Shown: positions 47,779 through 60,195 of the stretch, one piece after another
Layout of the letters: every line of letters starts with the position of its first letter
Numbering within the stretch: position 1 is the stretch's first letter
Assembly (NCBI GenBank): GCA_003676145.1
Contig: NAUB01000015.1
Coordinates: 80,753-144,752 of the forward strand
From: a gamma proteobacterium symbiont of Stewartia floridana
GTDB lineage: Bacteria > Pseudomonadota > Gammaproteobacteria > Chromatiales > Chromatiaceae
Direction of reading: 5' to 3'
DNA length: 64,000 nucleotides
Notes under the pieces: generated by a model
Told to the model about the DNA's origin: nothing
What the model saw: only the letters and a program-made list of their open reading frames with translations
Databases searched by the model: none
Program-made: the position numbers and the translations under genes

Positions 47779-48406
47779 TTACTACTCCAACAACTATCAG
47801 CAACTACAGATACCCACGCCCCTGCCTCGATCAGGGCGGATTAAACAGTGGAAGGTATTCCTCAAACAATCGCAAGCACGTCCATCCGAGACGTATCGGT
47901 TATAGAAAGGATTCAGGTTCAAGGGAAGGTGGCGGATCTATCGAGCGCTCCCTGCCTAATACAACATTCCATTGAAGCGTTACAGCTCAGGGCAAAAGCA
48001 TAAACAGAGTTTTTACCCAGGTCCAGTTGCGGTTAATTAAACGACATACGTTAAGGTCGAAACTGTGAACCCGGAATATGAAAAAAAACAACCATCCGGC
48101 AGATGGACTTACTGCAAACTGCTTTCTCGCTCAAAACATGATATAGTGCACGGATTGCGCTTGACCGGTGAGCGCTCATAGCGACTATTAGGATCGCTTG
48201 GATTACCTACAGCCGTTCGCTTCTCCCCTTTCGGGAACAGAGCCTCCCGCTTAGTTATCAGATACTTTTCCAGCCGACCGGCTCCCGCCAGCATTGCTGT
48301 CGCCGGGAAGGAAGACTCCTCTCTGGAATACCCAAATTTATTGAATGTGGCCACTTGACCCACATGCGTAGCATCAATGGTCAGGCGGTTACGGAGTAGA
48401 ATTTTT
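47779..48406. other. Gene-free region before rhlE
   Basis: 628 bp between divergent genes. The half near rhlE (48109-48406) is more G/C-rich and has several short inverted repeats, so it could be a structured rhlE leader. A minus-strand open frame at 48109-48363 begins with GTG and resembles nothing known. No promoter can be fixed. Confidence 0.45.
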
Positions 48407-49825
48407 ATGTCATTCGATAGTCTCGGTCTGTCGGCCGATCTCCTGCGCGCCGTTGGTGAGCAGGGTTATACAGAACCCACCCCAATTCAACGTAAGGCAA
48501 TTCCGCTTATCCTGTCAGGTAAAGATGTCATGGCCGGCGCACAGACCGGTACGGGAAAAACCGCCGGTTTCACCCTTCCGCTCCTGCAAAGGCTGGCGGA
48601 TAGACCGGCCAGCAAAGGCAAACGTCCGGTACGTGCTCTGGTATTGACGCCCACCCGTGAGCTGGCCGCCCAGGTCGGGGAGAGTGTGGATACCTACGGC
48701 CGGCATACATCACTGCGCTCCACCGTGATCTTTGGCGGGGTCAAGATCAATCCTCAGATCGCCAAATTGCGCCAGGGTGTCGATATCCTGATCGCCACAC
48801 CAGGCCGGCTTCTCGATCACGCCTCACAAGGTACAGTCGATCTTTCCCGGGTCGAGATACTGGTGCTGGATGAAGCGGACCGGATGCTGGACATGGGCTT
48901 TATCCATGACATACGCAAGGTGCTCGCACTGCTGCCCGTGAATGGCACCAGACAGAACCTGCTCTTCTCAGCAACCTTCTCCAATGAGATCAAGAAACTG
49001 GCCGGACAGCTGCTGGATCATCCCGAACTGATCGAGGTCGCGCGGCGAAATACCACCGCTGAGCGCATCAAACAGGTGGTTCACCCTGTCGACAAACGCC
49101 GTAAACGGGAGATGCTCAGCCACATGATCGGCTCCGGCAACTGGCGACAGGTACTGGTCTTCACCCGCACCAAGCATGGGGCGAATCGTCTCGCTCAGCA
49201 GCTGGAAAGAGACGGCCTTAGCGCCGCGGCGATCCATGGCAACAAAAGCCAGGGTGCACGAACCCGTGCATTGGCCGGTTTCAAGGAAGGCAAGGTTCGG
49301 GTGTTGGTGGCAACCGACATTGCGGCCCGCGGCCTGGACATCGACCAGCTCCCCCACGTAGTGAACTACGAGCTACCCAACGTGCCTGAGGATTATGTGC
49401 ATCGTATCGGTCGTACCGGTCGTGCCGGTAACGAAGGTGAAGCCATCTCCCTGGTCTGCGTCGATGAGCACAAACTGCTGAAGGATATCGAGCGTCTTGT
49501 GAAAGGCAGGATTCCACAGGTAATCGTTGAAGGTTATGAACCGGATCCCAGCATTAAAGCGGAACCCATTCAGAAACAGAGAAACAACAATCCTCGCAAT
49601 ACCAGTAGAAAAGCAGCTGGCAGTAACAATCGCTCGAGAGATGGCAAAAAAGCATCAAACGGAAAATCTCATCAATCAGCGACACGAGATAGCAACAAGG
49701 ATCAGCAGAAGGGTAAGAGCCAGCGTAAACACAACCGGTTTAAAGCGTCCGATCAGGCCGCAAAACCCCGTCGCCATTCTCCGGTAAAACGGAAAAAAGA
49801 GACCGCTGCCTTATTGGGCGGCTGA
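48407..49825 (+). CDS. rhlE: DEAD-box RNA helicase, RhlE type
   Basis: 472 residues from the ATG at 48407, the usual [16 protein letters not shown] start. Helicase motifs in order: [42 protein letters not shown], and [11 protein letters not shown] basic, low-complexity tail of about 100 residues ([18 protein letters not shown]) binds RNA. RhlE unwinds RNA in ribosome assembly and decay. The long upstream gap may regulate it. Confidence 0.95.
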   Translation: MSFDSLGLSADLLRAVGEQGYTEPTPIQRKAIPLILSGKDVMAGAQTGTGKTAGFTLPLLQRLADRPASKGKRPVRALVLTPTRELAAQVGESVDTYGRHTSLRSTVIFGGVKINPQIAKLRQGVDILIATPGRLLDHASQGTVDLSRVEILVLDEADRMLDMGFIHDIRKVLALLPVNGTRQNLLFSATFSNEIKKLAGQLLDHPELIEVARRNTTAERIKQVVHPVDKRRKREMLSHMIGSGNWRQVLVFTRTKHGANRLAQQLERDGLSAAAIHGNKSQGARTRALAGFKEGKVRVLVATDIAARGLDIDQLPHVVNYELPNVPEDYVHRIGRTGRAGNEGEAISLVCVDEHKLLKDIERLVKGRIPQVIVEGYEPDPSIKAEPIQKQRNNNPRNTSRKAAGSNNRSRDGKKASNGKSHQSATRDSNKDQQKGKSQRKHNRFKASDQAAKPRRHSPVKRKKETAALLGG

Positions 49826-49839
49826 ACAGTTGACGGGTA

Positions 49840-49879
49840 ACACCCAGGCCGGTTCACCCAGGCCTGGGTGTGTTTGGTT

Positions 49880-49882
<3 letters not shown>
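49840..49882 (+). terminator. Rho-independent terminator of rhlE
   Basis: Arms ACACCCAGGCC (49840-49850) and GGCCTGGGTGT (49861-49871) with a ten-base loop, then GTTTGGTTTTAAT. It runs into the end of convergent katG. Confidence 0.85.
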
Positions 49883-52564
<2,682 letters not shown>

Positions 52565-52834
52565 TCACAAATCATCAATCAAATGCTTAAGCCGTTTCTT
52601 TAATACCTCAGGCGGCGATGACTCTTTTGCCGTCTTCAGACGTTGATTGATCTTGCGTTCCATCTCAGCCCGAGTAAAACAGCTCTTGCAGTGACTCAGG
52701 TGGTGTTCAATCTTTGCCAGCGTCTGTTGATCCTCTATTTCTCCATTGATGTAGGCATAGACATGATCAAATGCCTCCAGACAGTCACTGTCGATTATCT
52801 CGTGGCTCTTCTTGGAATGGTCATGTGTACTCAT
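52565..52834 (-). CDS. Zinc-finger anti-sigma factor
   Basis: 89 residues from the ATG at 52834, which overlaps the sigma stop by four bases. The zf-HC2 motif is seen in EHHLSHCKSCFTRAEMER (His, Cys-x2-Cys). There is no membrane span, so this is a soluble, possibly redox-sensitive (ZAS/RsrA-like) anti-sigma factor. It should hold the sigma factor encoded immediately upstream. Confidence 0.87.
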   Translation of the reverse strand: MSTHDHSKKSHEIIDSDCLEAFDHVYAYINGEIEDQQTLAKIEHHLSHCKSCFTRAEMERKINQRLKTAKESSPPEVLKKRLKHLIDDL

Positions 52835-53457
52835 CGATTGGACTCCATAAATGAGTCTTGGCTGACTAATCCTGCCTCGATCGCATGCAGCCATAGTTGT
52901 TTTTGTAGCAGGGTACGGCCTCGGTTCATGCGTGAGCGGATTGTACCAGGAGAGACACCGAGTATCTCTGCCGCTTCATCGTATGTGAACCCTTCCAGGT
53001 TAACCAGTATCACAGTCTCCTGAAATGCATCTGGCAGCGCTTGCAAAGCCCGTATGATTTCATCACCAAGCAGCCCATTGACAAACTCCTTTTCCGGACT
53101 GGCCCACCAAGTTAAAAACTCATCCGGCTGCTCGACCAGCAGTGCAGCAACCTCTCCCCCATTGCAACCCTCTGCAATGGCATCATAACTTGGCATTTCC
53201 GGGCTGGACTTGGTTTTTCGATACTGGCTGATGAACAGGTTCCTCTGAATACAAAATATCCATGGCCTGAAACGTTCACGATCTTGCAGAAGATGAAGAG
53301 ACTTCCATGCTTTGGCTACCGCCTCAGCAACTAGATCTTCCGCGTCACTGGCGTTCTTGGTCAGACGGACCGCCATGGAATATAAGGAAGACATACACTC
53401 CTCTATACACAGACTGAACCAGGCCTTCAGTTGTTCTTTTTCCGCATCATTGTTCAT
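52831..53457 (-). CDS. ECF-type RNA polymerase sigma factor
   Basis: 208 residues. Region 2 (LYSMAVRLTKNASDAEDLVA, then WIFCIQRNLFISQYR) and region 4 (LPDAFQETVILVNLEGFTYD with EAAEILGVSPGTIRSRMNR) are present, with a longer linker than usual. Coupled to its anti-sigma gene. The pair resembles the RpoE/RsrA type that answers thiol oxidation. katG lies downstream in the same direction, so control of katG is possible but unproven. Confidence 0.9.
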   Translation of the reverse strand: MNNDAEKEQLKAWFSLCIEECMSSLYSMAVRLTKNASDAEDLVAEAVAKAWKSLHLLQDRERFRPWIFCIQRNLFISQYRKTKSSPEMPSYDAIAEGCNGGEVAALLVEQPDEFLTWWASPEKEFVNGLLGDEIIRALQALPDAFQETVILVNLEGFTYDEAAEILGVSPGTIRSRMNRGRTLLQKQLWLHAIEAGLVSQDSFMESNR

Positions 53458-53598
53458 TGATCGTTCAAAAAAATGGCCGAACTCATACTTGAGTTATAGT
53501 GTATTTTAATTAATCGTCTCTCTGCCGACGGGAATCCGGAACGCTCTATTGCGGCACTATAAGCACCCAGCGCCAGATCCTGCATGACACTGGGGCCT

Positions 53599-53620
53599 AG
53601 TGCCTGTTAGCACGAATAGG
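53599..53620. repeat. Degenerate repeat-end sequence
   Basis: AGTGCCTGTTAGCACGAATA is close to the right end of the 61038-61219 element read inward (AGGGCCTGTCAGCACGAAT). It lies between the DsrE-family gene and the sigma factor gene. Confidence 0.45.
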
Positions 53621-53621
53621 C

Positions 53622-53990
53622 TTAAAACGTTAATGTTGACGCTCCTTCACTAACGACCCCCAACATGGCTGTGGAACCTGCCAATTGCGCACCCGAAATC
53701 AGGTTATCCGGCTCATATCCGCGTACCTTTGCACAGGGTGGACAGACCAGTATGGAGCCACCACTGTCGATTACATTTTGCATCATATCTGTAACCGGTG
53801 GATCCAATGGATTCGGGCGGGCATGTTCTGCAGCACCCTTCCTGGCCCAATCAGCACCGGCACTCACCAAAAACATTGTTACTTGGTAGCCTGAGGCGAT
53901 TCCACCGTTCGCCACACTCCAAGCAACGGAGGCACGTTCGTCATCACAACCACGAGTCACAATCACTACAAGCTGCTTTTGTTCGTTCAT
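53622..53990 (-). CDS. DsrE-family protein
   Basis: 122 residues from the ATG at 53990 (GAGGA upstream; an ATG at 54023 lacks a site). The DsrE-like fold is shown by LVVIVTRGCDDERASVAWSV, GYQVTMFLVSAGADW and ILVCPPCAKVRGYEPDNLIS. The conserved cysteine position carries a CPPC pair, so thiol or persulfide chemistry is possible. It is not part of DsrEFH. Single gene. Confidence 0.83.
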   Translation of the reverse strand: MNEQKQLVVIVTRGCDDERASVAWSVANGGIASGYQVTMFLVSAGADWARKGAAEHARPNPLDPPVTDMMQNVIDSGGSILVCPPCAKVRGYEPDNLISGAQLAGSTAMLGVVSEGASTLTF

Positions 53991-54779
53991 TTTCTCTATC
54001 CTCACATTGGTATCAATATTCATTCTGATTGCACCGTGACTAGCTGTGTCTTGTTAGCTAACCGCCGGTGTTGAAAATAGAGACGCAATCAGAGTGGAAA
54101 TAGGTCCAAAAAAGTTAAAAAAAATGACCTGGCTTGTAAATAACCTTGTATTTCAGAAACTTAAAAAAGCTTGTATTGCGCGAAAGTCTTCCGCACACGC
54201 AACCACCATTAGCCATCCCAAACCTGCTGTTAAGTTACAACCATATCTTACAAATCATTTTGGTTTCAGCCTCAATAGAGCAAGAGCTAGCTCATCGTTT
54301 ATTGTCTTCAACCTTAAGATACGAGAATCAAAATATCTTTATCACGTTAATCTCAAGTAACCACTCAATAGAATCCAGAAATCCAATTTTCCCTAATAGT
54401 AACTGTTCATTTTCGTTTAGGTAGTTTGAGGACTCATACGCCAGCAAAGCTGCTGAGATGATCAGAACTACAGACGAATGATGCTTAACCAGTCCATCTG
54501 CAAGGTGCGCTTACTTTCTAGAATGGAGTCGTATTTGCCAACGGCCACAGCCCTTCATTGATTGAAGTGGTGTGTTTTTCAGCCCTTGATTCTCTCTGCA
54601 CAAAGATCAATTACAGAGACAGTCTCATCCAACATTGATTCTTGCTCTTGAGATTCTATTGGCAGATTCTCGGCATCACACCCGACTCTGATGGGATAGG
54701 CATTCTGAATGAATGCATTGGCCATCATTCGATGATTTATTGCATACATGAGCAGCCACCGGACGACTGCAAACAATCC
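53991..54779. other. Gene-poor, A/T-rich region
   Basis: 789 bp, clearly more A/T-rich than its surroundings. Two weak frames exist: a plus-strand one (54094-54360, GTG start, basic low-complexity product) and a minus-strand one (54579-54776, 65 codons, just after fbpC). Neither has a ribosome site or family features that I recognise. The region may be a decayed insertion. Confidence 0.4.
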
Positions 54780-55832
54780 CTAATCGGCGACGACTGGAAA
54801 GGCCACCAGATGGTCCACATAGAGACGTACACCGATCATCTCTCCCACATCGTGATCATGGTGGCTCTGCACCAGACAGAGCAACTCGGTACCATCCTCA
54901 AGCGCCAGGGTGTAGAGATATTCCGCTCCCTGGAATACCTTGTCGACGATTCTGAGCTTGAAATCGCTCTCATCGTCATGCACCACGTCATCGGGGCGTA
55001 TCAGTAACTCAACCTTCTCACCGGCAGCAGGTTGTTTAACAAACTCCCCATGGATCTTACCCAGCGCTGACTTGATATCACCATCCTGAGTCACCTCCCC
55101 GGGGATCATCGCACCCTGCCCGATAAAATCCGCAACGAAGCGATCGTTGGGACGATGGTAGAGGGAGTAACCGTTATCCCACTGGCGTAACCGCCCATCG
55201 CCAAGCACACCGATGGCATCGGCCAAGGCAAAGGCCTCCAGCTGATCGTGCGTCACCAGAATGGCGGTAACCTCTTCACGCTTCAGGATATCCCTGACTT
55301 CGCGGGCAAGCTGTTCCCGTAACTCCACATCCAGCCCGGAGAAAGGCTCGTCGAGTAACAGGATATCGGGTTGTGGTGCCATCGCCCGTACCAGTGCCAC
55401 CCGCTGTTGCTGACCACCGGATAGCTGATGGGGATACTTCTTCTGGGTACCGGAGAGACCCACCAGTGTCAGCAGGGATTTGACCCGCTCTCTTCGTTGC
55501 GCCTGACTCTGCCCACGCAGTCCGAAGGCGATATTGTCTTCGATATTCAGATGTGGATAGAGGGCAAAATCCTGAAACACCATGCCCACCCGCCGCTTCT
55601 CCGGCGCCAGGGTCTCACCGGGGCGGGAGACACAGCGACCATGCAGCAGGATCTCCCCCTTGGCCAGCGGCTCGAAACCTGCAATTGCCCGCAGCAGGCT
55701 GGTCTTGCCGCAACCGCTGGGGCCGAGCAGACAGCCGATAACCCCACGTTCCAGTTCGAAACTGACATCATCAACTACAGTCTGACGACCATATTTGACG
55801 CTTGCATGTTTGACGTTAAGTTGGTTCGGCAT
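54780..55832 (-). CDS. fbpC: Ferric iron ABC transporter, ATPase
   Basis: 350 residues. Walker A GPSGCGKT, signature LSGGQQQRV and Walker B LLLDEPFSGLD lie in the first 180 residues; the C-terminal part (ELLIRPDDVVHDDESDFKLR) is a TOBE-like regulatory domain. It powers uptake of Fe(III) delivered by FbpA. It overlaps fbpB by 17 bases. Confidence 0.9.
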   Translation of the reverse strand: MPNQLNVKHASVKYGRQTVVDDVSFELERGVIGCLLGPSGCGKTSLLRAIAGFEPLAKGEILLHGRCVSRPGETLAPEKRRVGMVFQDFALYPHLNIEDNIAFGLRGQSQAQRRERVKSLLTLVGLSGTQKKYPHQLSGGQQQRVALVRAMAPQPDILLLDEPFSGLDVELREQLAREVRDILKREEVTAILVTHDQLEAFALADAIGVLGDGRLRQWDNGYSLYHRPNDRFVADFIGQGAMIPGEVTQDGDIKSALGKIHGEFVKQPAAGEKVELLIRPDDVVHDDESDFKLRIVDKVFQGAEYLYTLALEDGTELLCLVQSHHDHDVGEMIGVRLYVDHLVAFPVVAD

Positions 55833-57540
55833 GACGGGACCGGGTAATGGATCGGCTCAATAAAATTACAGGCAGTATACCAACCGCCACAATGGTCAGA
55901 GAGGCGTAGGAAGCATCCGCCAGCCGTTCATCTGAAGCCAGCTCATAAGCTCTGACCGCTAGGGTGTTGTAGTTGAAGGGCCTTAGTATCAGGGTAGCCG
56001 GCAACTCTTTCAATACATCGACGAAGACCAGTAGCAGGGCGGTCATCAGACTGCCTTTCAGCATCGGCATATGCACCCGGTGAATGATCTCCCTGGAACC
56101 CACACCCATGGAGAGGGCAACTTCATCCATGGTCGGCCGGATCTTGCCCAGCCCCGCCTCCACTGTCTGCAGCGAGACGGCGAGAAAGCGCACCAGATAA
56201 GCAAAAATCAAAGCCACCAGGGTACCACTGAGCAGCAGGCCCGTGGACCAGCCAAACTGGGCCCGCATCCAATCATCCAGCGCATTGTCGAAGGCGGCAA
56301 ACGGGATCATCACGCCGATGGCAATGACGGTACCGGGTATGGCGTAGCCCATACCGGCGGTTCGTACTGCCAGCACCACCGGCCAACTGCCGTATTGGCG
56401 TTTACCGTAACTGAGAAACAGCGCCAGCAGCAGGGCCAGGCCCGAAGCCGACGCGGCGAGTGCCAGACTGTGAGTGATCAGACTCAGAAACCGTCCATCC
56501 AGGCTCTCCTCGGCGGTGGTCAATGCCCACCAGAGCAGTTGGCCTGCAGGCAGCAAAAAGCCGAAAAACAGGGCGCCGAAGCAGATCATGAAGGCCATAA
56601 AGGATTGCAGGCGGGTCAATTGAAAACGCGTCAATGACTGGTGTCGTTGGGTGGTGTGGTGGTAGCGGGCCTGCCTGCGGGAGCCCTTCTCAATCAGGAT
56701 CAGGGTGAATACCACCAGCAGCAACATGGCAGAGAGCTGGGCCGCTGCCGCCGCGTTGTTCAATCCGTACCAGGTACGAAATATCCCGGTGGTAAAGGTC
56801 GACACACCAAAGTACTGCACGGTGCCGTAATCGGCCAAGGTCTCCATCAACGCCAGCGAGAGACCGGCCACTATGGCGGGTCTCGCCAGTGGCAGGGCGA
56901 CCATGAAAAAGGTCCGCCAGGGACCATTGCCGAGGGTTCTGCTGACATCCAGCACACAGATCGACTGCCCCATGAAGGCCGCCCTGGAGAGCAGATAGAC
57001 ATAGGGATAGAGCACCAGCGCCAGCATCAGTGCGGCACCCTCTATGGAGCGGATCTCTGGAAACCAGTAGTCTCCATAGCCCCAGCCAGTGAGCTCTCTG
57101 AGCAGGGTCTGTACCGGGCCGGCAAAATCGAACAACCCGGTATAGGTATAGGCGATGATATAGGCCGGTATGGCCATTGGCAGCAGCAGCGCCCACTCGA
57201 ACAGCCAGCGACCGGGAAACTGGCACATACTGGTAAGCCAGGCGGTACTGACGCCGAGCAGCAATACACCGATCGCAACACCAACCATCAACAGCAGGGA
57301 GTTGATCACATAGTCCTGAAGCACTGTGGCCGCCAGATGCTCCCAGACCTCGCCCGCCGGCTCGAACAGATAGCCGAGCACCACCAACACCGGCACCGCC
57401 AGCAGCAGCGCAATGCTGATCACGCCCAGGCTCCAGCCATTGGTGCGGAACGGCAGACGTGACAGCAGCCGCTTGTCAGAAACCAGCTGCATAACAACCT
57501 GCCTGACCAACAGCCAGGGAGTGACCACCGGCAGAGCCAC
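55816..57540 (-). CDS. fbpB: Ferric iron ABC transporter, permease
   Basis: 574 residues with about twelve spans in two homologous halves, the fused FbpB/SfuB layout. EAA-type loops are seen in SRTLGNGPWRTFFMVALPLARPA (first half) and EVALSMGVGSREIIHRVHMP (second half). It moves Fe(III) across the inner membrane. It follows fbpA by 90 bp. Confidence 0.92.
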   Translation of the reverse strand: MALPVVTPWLLVRQVVMQLVSDKRLLSRLPFRTNGWSLGVISIALLLAVPVLVVLGYLFEPAGEVWEHLAATVLQDYVINSLLLMVGVAIGVLLLGVSTAWLTSMCQFPGRWLFEWALLLPMAIPAYIIAYTYTGLFDFAGPVQTLLRELTGWGYGDYWFPEIRSIEGAALMLALVLYPYVYLLSRAAFMGQSICVLDVSRTLGNGPWRTFFMVALPLARPAIVAGLSLALMETLADYGTVQYFGVSTFTTGIFRTWYGLNNAAAAAQLSAMLLLVVFTLILIEKGSRRQARYHHTTQRHQSLTRFQLTRLQSFMAFMICFGALFFGFLLPAGQLLWWALTTAEESLDGRFLSLITHSLALAASASGLALLLALFLSYGKRQYGSWPVVLAVRTAGMGYAIPGTVIAIGVMIPFAAFDNALDDWMRAQFGWSTGLLLSGTLVALIFAYLVRFLAVSLQTVEAGLGKIRPTMDEVALSMGVGSREIIHRVHMPMLKGSLMTALLLVFVDVLKELPATLILRPFNYNTLAVRAYELASDERLADASYASLTIVAVGILPVILLSRSITRSRHAEPT

Positions 57541-57630
57541 TCAAGCCGACCGGTGACACCCTGTTGACCTTCTCAACACCCAACTACCTACCCCACGAAA
57601 AACCAACCAAAGATCGGCTAATCATGCCAG

Positions 57631-58653
57631 TTATTTCCAACCGGCGCGATCCATCAGTTTCAGCGCTTCAGGATTCAGCTCACCCAGACGACTCAGATTG
57701 ATGCCATCCATGCTGAACTTGCCCCAGGCCTGCAAGGTCTCTCCCGCTGCCACATCACTGCGAACCGGATACTCACCATTGGTCTCTGCATACCATGCCT
57801 GAGCGGACTCTCCGACCAGAAACTCGAGCAGTTTGATCGCTGCCTGTTTGTGTTTGGCGGTTTTGATCAGGGCCGCACCACTGATATTCACATGCGCCCC
57901 GCGTCCAGCCTGGTTGGGCCAGAAGACACCCATCTTCTCAGCAGCCTGACGTTGCGCCTGATCCTTCGACTTCAACATTCCCGCCAGATAGTAGGTGTTG
58001 GCCACCGCAATATCACACAGGCCTGCAGCGGCCGCTTTGATCTGATCCCGGTCGCCACCTTTGGGGGGACGGGCAAATTGTTTGACGAATGATTTGGCCC
58101 AGGTCTCGGTCGCTTCAACACCGTTTGCCTCGATCATCGAGGCGACCAGAGATTGGTTATAGATATTACCTGAGGAGCGGATGCAGATCCGACCCTTCCA
58201 CTGGGGATCGATCAGCGCCTCATAGGAGGAGAGTGTTGACGGATCCACCTTGCCTTTGACGTAGAGTATCGGTCTTGCACGCAAGGAGAGACCAAACCAG
58301 TGGCCGTCTGGATCCCGATAGTTACTGGGTACGAGTTTGTTCAACAGCTCAGATTCAACGGCCTGAGTCACACCGGCCGCTTTGGCCCGATGCAGACGAC
58401 CGGCGTCGGTGGTGATCAGCAGATCGGCCGGGGTATTGCGTCCCTCACTCTGCAGCCGCTGCAGCAGAGCATCCGCCTTGCCGGTCACCAGGTTGACCTC
58501 GATGCCTGTCTCTTGAGTAAACCTGTCTAATAGTGGTTTGATAAGTTTCTCTTTACGTGCAGAGTAGAGGTTAACCTCATCTGCGTTGGCCACCACAGGC
58601 AGCAGCAGACTCAGCACCAGAGGAGCGAGTATGAATTTGGATAGAATTGACAC
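57631..58653 (-). CDS. fbpA: Ferric iron-binding periplasmic protein
   Basis: 340 residues from the GTG at 58653 (AAGGAG upstream; longer starts precede that site). Signal peptide SKFILAPLVLSLLLPVVANA is cut before DEVNLYSAR. The paired tyrosines in IAVANTYYLAGML are the iron ligands of the FbpA family. A Fur-box-like site lies about 42 bp upstream of the start. Confidence 0.93.
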   Translation of the reverse strand: MSILSKFILAPLVLSLLLPVVANADEVNLYSARKEKLIKPLLDRFTQETGIEVNLVTGKADALLQRLQSEGRNTPADLLITTDAGRLHRAKAAGVTQAVESELLNKLVPSNYRDPDGHWFGLSLRARPILYVKGKVDPSTLSSYEALIDPQWKGRICIRSSGNIYNQSLVASMIEANGVEATETWAKSFVKQFARPPKGGDRDQIKAAAAGLCDIAVANTYYLAGMLKSKDQAQRQAAEKMGVFWPNQAGRGAHVNISGAALIKTAKHKQAAIKLLEFLVGESAQAWYAETNGEYPVRSDVAAGETLQAWGKFSMDGINLSRLGELNPEALKLMDRAGWK

Positions 58654-58694
58654 GATAATGTCTCCTTTCAGAGTAGATTTGAATGATATTTGCA

Positions 58695-58713
58695 AATGAT
58701 AACGATTTTCATT
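58695..58713. promoter_or_regulatory. Candidate Fur box of fbpABC
   Basis: AATGATAACGATTTTCATT keeps the xATxATxATxATTxT character of the 19-bp Fur consensus with several mismatches. Its place just before fbpA fits iron repression. It could also touch divergent cobO. Confidence 0.65.
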
Positions 58714-58777
58714 TTAGTTCGCAACACCCTAAATAAGACAATCACCGCATAACGGCGTTGAGGATCGGCAGAGAAGC

Positions 58778-59314
58778 ATGAAAAAGCGAGAAAAACGCAA
58801 CGGCCTGACCCTGGTTCACACCGGGAACGGAAAAGGTAAATCATCCAGTGCCTTCGGTATGGTGTTTCGCGCAGCCGGTTGGGACATGAAGGTCCTGGTG
58901 GTTCAATTCATCAAGGGCAAGTGGAAGACCGGTGAACAGCAGGCCGCCTCCCGGTTTGACAATATCGAGTGGCACGCCCTGGGTGACGGCTTTACCTGGG
59001 ATACCAACAATCCCGAACAGGACCAGCAGACGAGCCGGTCGATCTGGTCGTTCTGCCAACAGAAGATCCTCTCTGAAGGCTATGACCTGGTGGTGCTGGA
59101 TGAGATCAACTACTGCTGCAGTTATGGTTGGCTGACAGGCAAGGAGGTCGCCGATTTCATCAAACAGTCAAAACCCGATTGGATGCATCTGGTACTGACC
59201 GGTCGGCAAGCACCGGATGAGTTGATTGAAATTGCTGACACAGTGACCGAGATGAAGCTGGTCAAACACGCCTTCGAGCAGGGAATCACAGCGGAACAGG
59301 GGGTCGAGTTTTAG
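58778..59314 (+). CDS. cobO: Cob(I)alamin adenosyltransferase, CobO/BtuR type
   Basis: 178 residues. The P-loop VHTGNGKGKSSSAFG lies near residues 13-27 and VVLDEINYCCSYGWL holds the acidic metal region. The usual C-terminal MTEIKH-like end is replaced by TEMKLVKHAFEQGITAEQGVEF, normal for the family. It adenosylates corrinoids. It stands alone, divergent from fbpA; no other cobalamin genes are present. Confidence 0.94.
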   Translation: MKKREKRNGLTLVHTGNGKGKSSSAFGMVFRAAGWDMKVLVVQFIKGKWKTGEQQAASRFDNIEWHALGDGFTWDTNNPEQDQQTSRSIWSFCQQKILSEGYDLVVLDEINYCCSYGWLTGKEVADFIKQSKPDWMHLVLTGRQAPDELIEIADTVTEMKLVKHAFEQGITAEQGVEF

Positions 59315-59322
59315 CATCATTC

Positions 59323-59341
59323 GGTGGGGCATGGCCCCACC
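59323..59341. repeat. GGTGGGGC hairpin repeat, short copy
   Basis: Arms GGTGGGGC and GCCCCACC around ATG, nine bases after the cobO stop, followed by AAAATC. The same hairpin occurs at 8208 and 61124. Without a T-run it is not a standard terminator but may stabilise the cobO mRNA end. Confidence 0.75.
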
Positions 59342-59406
59342 AAAATCTCTGATTCCCCCAAGCTTGAGCCGGTCGTAATATCAATAGACAGGTCCGGATT
59401 AGCGAC

Positions 59407-60195
59407 TCAATTCCCATCAAGAACCCGGCCGATCCCACCAAGCACGGAGCCTTCACCCTTGTCGGAACCTCCGGAAGAAGGCGCGTTGGCCAATATACGA
59501 TCCGCCATGCGCGAGAAGGGCAGGCTCTGCAACCAGACTCTGCCATGCCCCTTGAGGGTCGCAAGAAACAGCCCTTCCCCACCGAATACCATCGACTTCA
59601 GATTACCGGCACGCTGGATGTCATAGTCGATGCCATCGGTGAATCCCACCAGACAGCCTGTATCCACCCGCAAGGTCTCGCCATTGAGTTGTTTCTCAAC
59701 GATCGTTCCCCCTGCCTGAATGAACGCCATGCCGTCACCCTCCAGGGTCTGCAGAATGAAACCCTCGCCACCAAACAGGCCGGTGCCAATCCGCCGGTTG
59801 AAAGCGATGTCCACCTTGGTGCCCAGAGCGGCGCAGAGAAACGCATCTTTCTGGCAGGTCACCTTCTCACCCAGCTTAGCCATATCCAGCGGAACGATAT
59901 TGCCTGGATAGGGCGCCGAAAAAGCCACCCGCTGCTTGCCAGATCCCCGGTTGGTAAAGTGGGTGGTGAATATGGATTCACCGGTGAACACCCGCTTGCC
60001 CGCAGAAAACAGCTTACCCATAAAGCCCTCATCCGGGTTGGAGCCATCACCCATTTTGGTCTCGAAATCGACACCCTCCTCCAGATAGGTCATCGCACCC
60101 GCTTCAGCAATCACCGTCTCTCCCGGATCGAGTTCCACCTCGACCAGTTGCATCTCCGAACCCAGAATCTCATAGTCAACTTCGTGACAGCGCAT
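59407..60195 (-). CDS. TIGR00266/AIM24-family protein
   Basis: 262 residues from the ATG at 60195 (GGGAG eight bases upstream; a TTG six bases earlier is less likely). The protein is rich in beta strands and glycine ([40 protein letters not shown], [23 protein letters not shown] end), typical of this family. Function is unknown in bacteria. Single gene. Confidence 0.88.
   Translation of the reverse strand: MRCHEVDYEILGSEMQLVEVELDPGETVIAEAGAMTYLEEGVDFETKMGDGSNPDEGFMGKLFSAGKRVFTGESIFTTHFTNRGSGKQRVAFSAPYPGNIVPLDMAKLGEKVTCQKDAFLCAALGTKVDIAFNRRIGTGLFGGEGFILQTLEGDGMAFIQAGGTIVEKQLNGETLRVDTGCLVGFTDGIDYDIQRAGNLKSMVFGGEGLFLATLKGHGRVWLQSLPFSRMADRILANAPSSGGSDKGEGSVLGGIGRVLDGN

Noticed and set aside
48109..48363. 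84-codon minus-strand frame before rhlE
   Set aside because: GTG start without a site and no known likeness; kept only as a note in the gap entry.
54094..54360. 88-codon plus-strand frame
   Set aside because: Lysine- and serine-rich product of A/T-rich DNA, GTG start, no site.
54579..54776. 65-codon minus-strand frame directly after fbpC
   Set aside because: Close to fbpC, but without a ribosome site or known family; too weak to list as a gene.
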